A program made the position numbers and the translations under genes. The notes under the pieces were generated by a model. That model saw only the letters and a list, made by a program, of their open reading frames with translations. It had not been told where the DNA came from and did no database searches. A stretch of DNA of 24,616 nt from an uncultured Ignavibacteria bacterium (GTDB taxonomy: Bacteria; Bacteroidota; Ignavibacteria; Ignavibacteriales; Melioribacteraceae), in contig CALGLM010000266.1 of the NCBI GenBank assembly GCA_937930275.1, positions 1 to 24,616 of the forward strand, read 5' to 3'. Positions 8,563 to 15,635 of this stretch are shown here, in pieces; the first letter of the stretch is position 1, and the number at the start of each line of letters is the position of its first letter.

Positions 8563-11091
8563 TTAATAGGTTTCTTTAGCAAAATTAATTTCTTGTTCAA
8601 CTAATTTTGCAATATCTAATATTAATGCCACGGTACCGTCTCCTAAAATAGTTGCACCGGAAATTCCTTCTACTTTTTTATATACTTTTCCCAAAGTTTT
8701 TAATACTGTTTGATGTTGCCCTATAACTTTATCTACAACAAAACCACATTTTACGTTATTTATTGATGCTATAACAATTTGCTCAATTTCCGGTTTAGCT
8801 CCTTCAATTTCAAATCTTTCTCGTAAATTAACATACGGAATAATTTCACCTCTAATATTAATAAAATGCCTACCGTGCGCATTTTCAATATCTTCATCAT
8901 TTAATTCAACACACTCTTCAACACTACTTAAAGGTAAAATAAAATTAGCGTCAGTTATATTTACAAGTAATCCGTCAATTATTGCTAATGTAAGCGGAAG
9001 TTTTAAAGTAATAGTCGTACCTAAATTTGGTTTACTATTAACCTCTATACATCCTCGCAACAATTCAATCAACTTTTTAACTACATCCATACCAACCCCT
9101 CTTCCGCTAACATTAGTAACCTTTTTTGCAGTAGAAAAACCGGGTTGAAAGATTAAACCGAATAATTCCTGTTCGGATAGCTCAACACCTTCAGAAATTA
9201 ATCCTTGGCTTATTGCTTTTTGCTTAATTGCATCTTTATTTAATCCGGCGCCGTCATCTGTAATTTTAATTAGTACTTCACCGCCTGATTGAGATGCGGA
9301 TAAGTGAATTTCGCCTATTTCCTGTTTATTCACCAGTTGTCTTTGTTCGGGCGATTCTATCCCGTGATCAATAGAATTTCTCAAGATATGAATTAGCGGG
9401 TCGTTTAACTTTTCTATTACGGTTTTATCAAGTTCTGTTTCCGCCCCTTCAATTGTTAAATTCACCTCTTTATTTAATTCCTTCGATAGATCTCTAATTA
9501 ATCGATTAAACTTATTAAATAATGTTCCGATTGGCAGCATTCTAATATTTAATGCACTATCTCGCAACGACCATGTTATTCTTTCAACTTCTTCAGAAAC
9601 AGCAATTAAACTCGGTTCGCTTAAATCGTTTGCAATAGAAGATAATCTTGCCTGAACAGTAACTAACTCACCCACCAAATTAACTAATTCGTCAAGTTTT
9701 TCAGAACTGACTCTAATACTGCTTACTTTTTCAACTTCGTTTGTTTTATTTACTTTGGGTTCGTTTTTTGGCACTTTTAATCCAATCGGAATTTCAAATA
9801 AATCGCCCCCTAAAAAATGATCTATTTCTTTATTCAAGTCGTAATTTATCTCAAATCCTTTTTCTTCAAACGATTTACAGAATAAAAAGAATTGTTCATC
9901 ATTTTCAAGTAATGTTTTATTTGTGTTTTCTTTTATAACAACTTTGCAGTCATCTTCAACAAACATAAAAACATCTTTTATTGTATCAACATCCTTTTCA
10001 CACTTTAAAATCATCTGCCATTTGGTATAACATTTCTCACAATTCAAGTTCTCCAAATTAATTGAATTATCAAAATTGGCTTTACTGCAGCTATCTCCAA
10101 ATTCCCGCAATTCTTTTAATAAATTTAATAGATTTGTACCGTTTAACATTATTTCGGGGCTCGGTTCTATTAAAATATAGTATATTTTTTTGGATGACGA
10201 ACCTGATACTTTTTTAATCTCTACATCAACTATATTTTCAGCTTCATTTTTTTTATGCTTATTAAGAATATTTCTAAACGAGCTTAAAATCTCTTTTGTT
10301 CTTGTATCATCTTCACTTGTTCCGTGTTGATCCATACATAACATATTGGAAATTTGATCAACTGCAAGTAACGTAACATCTACAATCTGTTTTTCAACTT
10401 TAATATCTCCGTTTCTAATCAAATCATAAACAGATTCAATATCATGCGTAAAAACCGAAATATCGTCAAACCCGAACATTGCAGCAGAACCTTTAATTGT
10501 GTGCATAGCTCTAAATATTTTAGATATTAAATCCTTATCGGTTTTATCTTTCTCAAGTTCTAATAGGCTCTTTTCTAACTCGGCAATTAATTCATTTGCT
10601 TCTTCAACAAAAGCTTGTTTATGAATTTCCGACATACTATCCTCTTTTTTAACCGACTTTTTGTTTACAATTTCCGTTTTTTTATCTACGGGTTGTTTTT
10701 CCTTAGAAACACGATATTGTAATAATATCTGTTCAAATTCATTTTTAATTTTATCTTTTTTAAACCTGACTATATCGGGAATATTATTAACATTATTAAC
10801 TAAAACGTTAATAATATCAACCGATTCTAAAGAACTATTTATTATTTGAGTTGTAATATTTATTTCGTTATTACGAATTAAATTAAATACGGATTCAATT
10901 AGATGAGCATATTCCGAAACATCTGTTTTTCCAAACATTCCGGCATTTCCTTTAATAGTATGTAGTAGGCGAAACACTTCGCCTATTATTGTTTTATCAA
11001 AAGGATTTTTTTCAAGCTTAAGCATCTGTTTTTCTAAAGCTTGAATTAATTCATTTGTTTCCTCATAAAATAATTTGGAATCATCATCCAT
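8563..11091 (-). CDS. cheA: CheA chemotaxis histidine kinase with two HPt domains
   Basis: This 842-residue kinase begins with two HPt (P1) domains, with phosphorylatable histidines at H44 (LLHTIKGNAGMFG) and H197 (AMHTIKGSAAMFG). A P2-like regulatory segment (about 300-395) follows, beginning YYILIEPSPEIM. The dimerisation domain (P3) starts near 455 (VSSEKLDELVNLVGELVT). The ATPase domain (P4) has an N-box HILRNSIDHGIE near 570, DDGAGLN and GRGVGMDVV near 665. The CheW-like P5 domain ends the protein (about 700-838). It phosphorylates CheY, CheB and probably other receivers in response to the receptor array. It lies 7 nt after cheY. Two intact HPt domains are uncommon and may let it feed more than one receiver. 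All catalytic boxes appear intact. Confidence 0.97.
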   Translation of the reverse strand: MDDDSKLFYEETNELIQALEKQMLKLEKNPFDKTIIGEVFRLLHTIKGNAGMFGKTDVSEYAHLIESVFNLIRNNEINITTQIINSSLESVDIINVLVNNVNNIPDIVRFKKDKIKNEFEQILLQYRVSKEKQPVDKKTEIVNKKSVKKEDSMSEIHKQAFVEEANELIAELEKSLLELEKDKTDKDLISKIFRAMHTIKGSAAMFGFDDISVFTHDIESVYDLIRNGDIKVEKQIVDVTLLAVDQISNMLCMDQHGTSEDDTRTKEILSSFRNILNKHKKNEAENIVDVEIKKVSGSSSKKIYYILIEPSPEIMLNGTNLLNLLKELREFGDSCSKANFDNSINLENLNCEKCYTKWQMILKCEKDVDTIKDVFMFVEDDCKVVIKENTNKTLLENDEQFFLFCKSFEEKGFEINYDLNKEIDHFLGGDLFEIPIGLKVPKNEPKVNKTNEVEKVSSIRVSSEKLDELVNLVGELVTVQARLSSIANDLSEPSLIAVSEEVERITWSLRDSALNIRMLPIGTLFNKFNRLIRDLSKELNKEVNLTIEGAETELDKTVIEKLNDPLIHILRNSIDHGIESPEQRQLVNKQEIGEIHLSASQSGGEVLIKITDDGAGLNKDAIKQKAISQGLISEGVELSEQELFGLIFQPGFSTAKKVTNVSGRGVGMDVVKKLIELLRGCIEVNSKPNLGTTITLKLPLTLAIIDGLLVNITDANFILPLSSVEECVELNDEDIENAHGRHFINIRGEIIPYVNLRERFEIEGAKPEIEQIVIASINNVKCGFVVDKVIGQHQTVLKTLGKVYKKVEGISGATILGDGTVALILDIAKLVEQEINFAKETY

Positions 11092-11098
11092 ATCAATA

Positions 11099-11464
11099 TT
11101 ATCCCAAAACCTTTTTAATAACCGCTAATAATTGCTCTTGTTTAAATGGTTTTACAATCCAACCGGTAGCACCTGCTTGTTTACCTTCAATTTTTTTACT
11201 TTCTTGCGATTCGGTTGTTAGCATCAAAATCGGTAAAAATTTATGTATTGGGTTTTTTCTTATACTTTTTATCAGTTCAATACCATCCATATTTGGCATA
11301 TTTAAATCAGTAATAACTAAGTTAATAGGTTTTCCGGTCATTTTACTTAAAGCATCTTTACCGTCAGAAGCTTCAATAACTTCATAACCGGCTTCTCTTA
11401 ACGTAAATCCGACCATTTGCCTAACACTACTGCTATCATCAACTGTTAAAATCGTTTTTGGCAT
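11099..11464 (-). CDS. cheY: CheY-type single-domain response regulator
   Basis: This 121-residue stand-alone receiver has an acidic pair D9-D10 (TVDDS), phospho-acceptor D53 (VITDLNMPNMDG), a Thr at 83-84 (MLTTES) and K105 (WIVKPF). It should carry the phosphoryl signal from CheA to the motor or another output. W103 sits where many CheYs have Tyr/Phe before the conserved Lys. A TTG at 11479 would extend it by five codons. The ATG at 11464 is preferred because AGAGGA precedes it at a good distance. It is placed directly upstream of cheA (7-nt gap) and 20 nt after the STAS gene. Confidence 0.95.
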   Translation of the reverse strand: MPKTILTVDDSSSVRQMVGFTLREAGYEVIEASDGKDALSKMTGKPINLVITDLNMPNMDGIELIKSIRKNPIHKFLPILMLTTESQESKKIEGKQAGATGWIVKPFKQEQLLAVIKKVLG

Positions 11465-11468
11465 TATA

Positions 11469-11474
11469 TCCTCT
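11469..11474 (-). promoter_or_regulatory. Ribosome-binding site deciding the cheY start
   Basis: AGAGGA on the minus strand stands four bases before the ATG at 11464 and lies inside the TTG-initiated extension, arguing against the longer form. Confidence 0.7.
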
Positions 11475-11484
11475 ATCAAATTTG

Positions 11485-11793
11485 CTAATTTATAAATATA
11501 TCTTCAAGTACAAATCCGGTATCTTTTAATAACTGCTTAAAGTTATCATTTTCTTTATTTATTACTTTAAAATTTTTGCTCCACTCCTTTGATGTTCTAT
11601 ATGCGGCAATTAGTACTTGAATATACGACAAATCAAACAATTCGCATTCATCATGATTAACAATTATATATTCACTTTCTGCAATAGCCTTGTTAAAAAC
11701 TTCTTTAATCTCGGAAACGTCACTAATTGTCAAGTCACCTTTAAAACGAATAGTGATTTGACCTTTATCGTTCTGATAATTATAGTCCAGCAT
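11485..11793 (-). CDS. STAS-domain protein of the chemotaxis operon
   Basis: This 102-residue protein has the STAS fold pattern: first strands with QITIRFKGDLTISDVSEIK, a central hydrophobic strand YIIVN, then CELFDLSYIQVLIAAYR before a helix and FKVINKENDNFKQLLKDTGF. In anti-sigma-factor antagonists the motif reads D-S-S and the first Ser is phosphorylated. Here it is D54-L55-S56, so the usual phosphoserine is replaced by Leu and regulation by a serine kinase is unlikely. No anti-sigma kinase is present nearby. STAS proteins also occur in chemotaxis operons as scaffold-like partners. AGGGGA precedes the ATG, overlapping the previous stop codon, so translation is probably coupled. Its partner is unknown. 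Confidence 0.88.
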   Translation of the reverse strand: MLDYNYQNDKGQITIRFKGDLTISDVSEIKEVFNKAIAESEYIIVNHDECELFDLSYIQVLIAAYRTSKEWSKNFKVINKENDNFKQLLKDTGFVLEDIFIN

Positions 11794-11801
11794 ATAATCC
11801 C

Positions 11802-13565
11802 CTAAAATAATTCTATGTTATCTCCGAACTCGGAATTGTTATTACTTGTTTCTTGCGATATTTTTTTCCTATTGTTAATTACTTTATCGTGTATATCTCT
11901 TTCACTTTTCATTGTATAATTTTTATACAGCATATCCTGATTTTGCCTTTGTGATCGCGGCTTAATTTGAGGATGAATGTAATTTAATATTTTGTTAATA
12001 TCTGTAACAATCCCAAATACTGAGTCTAAAAATTTATTATGTATATTAATTTTGGATGTAAAATAAGAAATTCCCTTTTTAATTTCCAAAATATTTTGAT
12101 TTAAATATAAAAACTGATTTTTTGCTTCCGATTCATTTTTTAGAATTTTATCAATAACATTTTTTAATTCATTTTCTGTTATTAATTCGTCTTTTATTGT
12201 AACACTATTTAAAGATAAACGTAAACCTTGAGCTATTGAATTTACGCTTTCTAATTTAATAGTAATTGAACTTGTTTGTTCTTTTGCTTCTAACGATAAC
12301 TTTTGGATTGATTCTGCCAATATACCCAATGCACTCCCTTCGTTTCCCACATGAGCTGCCTTAACTATTGCATTTAATGCAATAATCTCAATTTCATCCC
12401 CAATATCTTCAATTTCTTGAACATAATGAGCCAATTCTTCAACAATATCTACTGCGGTATTTATCGATTTATTAAGATGTTCTTCAATCAAAGAATTTTT
12501 ACTTAAAGCTTCCGAAATTCCCATAAGCTTTATACAAACAGTCTCTAATTGTGTTTTACCGCCATTATGCGAAGTTAGGTATAATTTTTCCGATTCGTTA
12601 TTTATTTCATTAAAATCTTGAGCTATATAATTTAATTTTTCAATTATATCTTGAACTGCTTCCCCAAATTTATCTGCCGAGTGATTTAGTTGTTCCGCTT
12701 GTATTTCGCATATATCATAAATATTCTCGTTTAATTGTTCGTTATCGGTTTCACGCTCAATTCTATCTGCTAAATGGACAAAAGCTTCCTCAATATGCTC
12801 AATCTGTTGACGTGTAATATCATGAAATTGCACCGCAACAACTACATCAGCAATACTTTGGGTTATACTTTTAGTCTTCGCAAAAGTTCTTTCAATAAAT
12901 TCCTTATTGTTATTATATTGTAGTCTAAAATCATCTAACGAAGACGCTGCCGAATCTAAAACATTTTTAGATAGTCTATCCTGTTCGGAATAAAGGTTAT
13001 CAAGATCATAGTTGGTTTTAGATATTTCGTTTATTAAATAATTGGATTGTTTCGAAATATTTCCTGCTTTTTGTTCAATTACTTCCGAAAGCCTGTCAAC
13101 ATTTTGAACTAACGAAGAAAATCCCTTATCATCGGTTCCCAACCTTGCTATTTCAATTTTAGTAGATATTCCTAAAACACGTAAATGTTTTACAATTTTT
13201 TTAAAATTTAGAATTTCATTCGAGATGTTTTCAATAAATCCCAAAATATTTAACAATTCGTTTTTATCGTTTTTTATATTTGAAATAGATTTTTGAAAAT
13301 AATGATTTAGATCACCTATAATCTTTGTTAAATTGTTAAATCCGTACTCAAGTACATTTTCCGAAATATTTAACACCGTATTATTTGCAGTATCACTAAT
13401 TTTTTTTGACTGAGACGAGTAATTTTGAAGATTATCACCAATCTCTAAAAATACTTTTTCTGTGTCTTTATTAACAAATTTTAATTTATTAACAATATTA
13501 GATATGATATCGAGGTATGATTTAGGATTAGCTACTAATCCCCTATTAAAATTTGAATTTTGCAT
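11802..13565 (-). CDS. Soluble coiled-coil protein with two receptor-like hairpins and a CheZ-like motif
   Basis: This 587-residue protein is almost entirely predicted helix and has no membrane segment. Two degenerate MCP-like signalling tips are visible. One is near residues 128-160 (RVLGISTKIEIARLG, then KGF). The other is near 388-425 (EIIALNAIVKAAHVG, then ILAESIQKLS). Between them is AVQFHDITRQQIEHI, with D249 and Q253. This matches the spacing of the catalytic Asp/Gln of CheZ (QDLTGQ in E. coli, D143/Q147). The last 90 or so residues are polar and low in complexity, ending EFGDNIELF. The ATG at 13565 is taken as start; a TTG five codons upstream also lacks a ribosome-binding site. It follows the receiver-kinase by 34 nt and precedes the STAS gene by 8 nt. 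It may act as a cytoplasmic array component, a phosphatase for CheY-P, or both. Automated annotation would probably call it a methyl-accepting protein. Confidence 0.82.
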   Translation of the reverse strand: MQNSNFNRGLVANPKSYLDIISNIVNKLKFVNKDTEKVFLEIGDNLQNYSSQSKKISDTANNTVLNISENVLEYGFNNLTKIIGDLNHYFQKSISNIKNDKNELLNILGFIENISNEILNFKKIVKHLRVLGISTKIEIARLGTDDKGFSSLVQNVDRLSEVIEQKAGNISKQSNYLINEISKTNYDLDNLYSEQDRLSKNVLDSAASSLDDFRLQYNNNKEFIERTFAKTKSITQSIADVVVAVQFHDITRQQIEHIEEAFVHLADRIERETDNEQLNENIYDICEIQAEQLNHSADKFGEAVQDIIEKLNYIAQDFNEINNESEKLYLTSHNGGKTQLETVCIKLMGISEALSKNSLIEEHLNKSINTAVDIVEELAHYVQEIEDIGDEIEIIALNAIVKAAHVGNEGSALGILAESIQKLSLEAKEQTSSITIKLESVNSIAQGLRLSLNSVTIKDELITENELKNVIDKILKNESEAKNQFLYLNQNILEIKKGISYFTSKINIHNKFLDSVFGIVTDINKILNYIHPQIKPRSQRQNQDMLYKNYTMKSERDIHDKVINNRKKISQETSNNNSEFGDNIELF

Positions 13566-13599
13566 AAAAACTCGGAACAATAATTACAAAACTGGTATT

Positions 13600-14706
13600 T
13601 TATACAGCTTTACTATTTATATTAGAGACAAAAGGGATGTTAATTTCAACTGAAGTCTCCTTATCCTTCTGGCTCGTAATATCAATATTACCGTTATAAA
13701 GTTTAACAATTTTTTTGATAATTGTCAAGCTTAAACCAAGTCCGTAAGTATTTTTTTTGGAAAAATTTTGGAGTGTAAAGCTGCTCATATTTTCAATTTT
13801 ACTCGTATTAATTCCAGTACCATAATCGGTAACCTTAAAAACATTGTAACCGTCTTTACACTCCACACTTATTTTGATTGGTGTTCCCTCAATCGAATTT
13901 TTTAGGGCATTATCGACTAATTCACTTAATATAAAGGATAACAATTCCGGTTTTATATTAGTCTTAATGTCATTAATATCTATTATTAAATCTTTTTCGC
14001 GATTATATTCCATACATTTTTTTAATAATCGCGAAATTATTTTTTTACTATCGGCAACAAATACTTCGGATAAATCAACATGATTATCCGAACCCGCAAC
14101 ATACTCGGAATAAAGCATAAATTTATCAATATCATCTTTAAGCAACTCACCCGAGCGTTTTATTTTTAATATAAAATTTAAAATCTCTTGTTTGCTCATC
14201 TGGTCAAAATCGCTTAAAAGTATATCTGCAAAACCGATTATACTTACTAAGGGAGTTCGAAGATTATGAGACGCATTGCGTACAACAGTGTTTTTAAAAT
14301 CACCTATTAACTCGTGTTGAGCCTGTTTCTTTAATAATCTGGAGTTTATTGTGTTTATTACGTCATCAATTTTGAAAGGTTTTGTAATATAATCATCAGC
14401 CCCCAAAGCCATCCCTGTCCTTATGTCCTCACTTTCTACTTTAGCCGTAAGAAAAACAAACGGAATTGTTCTTGTTATCGGATTGTCTTGTAATTTTTTT
14501 AATAATTCCAATCCGTCCATTTCCGGCATTCTTACATCGCTGATGATTATATCCGGCTCAAACTCTACCGCTCTCTTATAACCTTCCAAACCATTTTCCG
14601 CCGCAATTGCCTCGAACCCATTGAACTGTAATATGTCTTCTAAATTAAGCCTCAAGTCCCTTTCGTCTTCAACAACTAATACTAATGTCGGTCTTGATTC
14701 AATCAT
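13600..14706 (-). CDS. Receiver-histidine kinase, first gene of the chemotaxis operon
   Basis: This 368-residue protein has an N-terminal receiver (VVEDE pocket, phospho-acceptor D57 in IIISDVRMPEMDG, K109 in TKPF) joined directly to a HisKA domain with H147 (ASHNLRTPL). An HATPase domain follows with LSELVDNALKNS, DYGTGIN and YGLGLSL. There is no sensor or membrane domain, so input must come through phosphorylation of the receiver or a partner. The H-box reads SHNLRTP where SHELRTP or SHEIRTP is usual; Asn replaces the Glu next to His. That residue helps catalysis in HisKA kinases, so kinase or phosphatase activity may be altered. It starts 91 nt downstream of a four-copy direct-repeat array and is the first gene of the long operon. 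Confidence 0.93.
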   Translation of the reverse strand: MIESRPTLVLVVEDERDLRLNLEDILQFNGFEAIAAENGLEGYKRAVEFEPDIIISDVRMPEMDGLELLKKLQDNPITRTIPFVFLTAKVESEDIRTGMALGADDYITKPFKIDDVINTINSRLLKKQAQHELIGDFKNTVVRNASHNLRTPLVSIIGFADILLSDFDQMSKQEILNFILKIKRSGELLKDDIDKFMLYSEYVAGSDNHVDLSEVFVADSKKIISRLLKKCMEYNREKDLIIDINDIKTNIKPELLSFILSELVDNALKNSIEGTPIKISVECKDGYNVFKVTDYGTGINTSKIENMSSFTLQNFSKKNTYGLGLSLTIIKKIVKLYNGNIDITSQKDKETSVEINIPFVSNINSKAV

Positions 14707-14773
14707 AACTTATTTTCTTAATTGTTGAAAACTACCTTAATATTGTTTTTGTCTTATGTAAAACTAATACTAA

Positions 14774-14779
14774 AGTATA
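14774..14779 (-). promoter_or_regulatory. Candidate -10 element of the chemotaxis operon promoter
   Basis: On the minus strand TATACT lies 17 bp downstream of the nearest copy of the 20-bp-period repeat array and 67 bp before the ATG at 14706. No good -35 hexamer is seen; the last repeat copy occupies that place, as expected for an activator-dependent promoter. The region is very AT-rich, so chance matches are common. Confidence 0.35.
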
Positions 14780-14796
14780 ATAAAAAAAACAAAAAT

Positions 14797-14870
14797 TGAG
14801 TGAACGGTCATTAGGAGTGGTTATCGGTCAAAATCGTGAGTTAACGGTCATATTCTTGAGTTAACGGTAA
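14797..14870 (-). promoter_or_regulatory. Four LytTR-like operator repeats with a 20-bp period
   Basis: Four 14-bp copies occur at 14797-14810, 14817-14830, 14837-14850 and 14857-14870, exactly 20 bp apart. On the minus strand the best copies read TGACCGTTAACTCA. The copy at 14817 is the most divergent (GACCGATAACCAC), and the copy at 14857 has TTACCG. The ACCGTTAAC core resembles LytTR-family binding sites (for example AgrA ACAGTTAAG), which are also direct repeats spaced about two helical turns apart. The array begins three bases after the stop codon of the LytTR regulator gene and lies upstream of the chemotaxis operon. It therefore probably serves that regulator in controlling the operon. 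The repeats are seen directly; the binding protein is inferred. Confidence 0.8.
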
Positions 14871-14873
14871 AAA

Positions 14874-15635
14874 TTATTTTTGAATATTTAACCCTGATAG
14901 CTTTCTTTTGCTTATCTCAAACGGAAAATCCACATCTTTAAGATATATTCTATAAGAAGAAGCAGTAAATTTAACAAACCTTACAACATTTTCCACGCGA
15001 ATTATAGTACTTTTGTGAATTCGCATAAAATTTTCGCAAGGAAGCATACTTTCCCACTCTTTAAGTGTTTTATGGGAAAGTAAAAATGATTTATTAAGCA
15101 AATGAACTTCACTATATTGGTTGGCTGCACTAATATAATTAATATCCGATACTTTAAAAAAGACAATATCTCCTTTACTCCTTAAATAAATAGCTTTATC
15201 CAATTTTAATTTTTCATTAGTCTTTAATTCAAAATTATCAATTGTATTATCCTCTTTAAAAATTTTGCTTTTTATTAATCGTGTTTGAATTGAATTAAGT
15301 AATTCACAATTTTTAAACGGTTTGGTTAAATAATCATCTGCTCCAAGTTCCATTCCCATCCTAATTTCTTCTTTTTCAGCCTTTGCTGATAGGAATATAA
15401 AAGGAATGGTTCGTGTTTCTTTATTAGAAAGTAAAGATTTTATAACATCATAACCAGATATACCTTTCATCATTATATCACAAATTATTATGTCCGGTAA
15501 AAATCTTTTAGCTTTTTCAATACCGGTAAAACCGTCAGCAGCAGTTTCAACAATATACTCTTCCTCCAATAATAACGTTTCAATATTTGCCCTTATATCA
15601 GAATCATCTTCAATTATTAGAACTTTCGACTTCAT
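14874..15635 (-). CDS. LytTR-family response regulator
   Basis: This 253-residue protein has an N-terminal receiver (IIEDD, phospho-acceptor D53 in IIICDIMM, K107 in TKPF) and a C-terminal LytTR DNA-binding domain (about 150-250). LytTR hallmarks are YISAANQYSEVHL, the KTLKEWESMLPCENF segment and MRIHKSTIIRVENV. Its ATG lies 26 nt inside the end of the upstream histidine kinase gene, so the two are translationally coupled and almost surely a cognate pair. Its stop codon is followed after three bases by four LytTR-like repeats, the likely target. LytTR regulators usually pair with multi-membrane-segment LytS/AgrC-type kinases. Pairing with a HisKA/multi-PAS kinase is less usual. Confidence 0.94.
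   Translation of the reverse strand: MKSKVLIIEDDSDIRANIETLLLEEEYIVETAADGFTGIEKAKRFLPDIIICDIMMKGISGYDVIKSLLSNKETRTIPFIFLSAKAEKEEIRMGMELGADDYLTKPFKNCELLNSIQTRLIKSKIFKEDNTIDNFELKTNEKLKLDKAIYLRSKGDIVFFKVSDINYISAANQYSEVHLLNKSFLLSHKTLKEWESMLPCENFMRIHKSTIIRVENVVRFVKFTASSYRIYLKDVDFPFEISKRKLSGLNIQK

Noticed and set aside
14797..14870. CRISPR-like array
   Set aside because: The repeat is only 14 bp with 6-bp gaps and a 20-bp period, without spacers of CRISPR length and without cas genes. An operator array explains it better.
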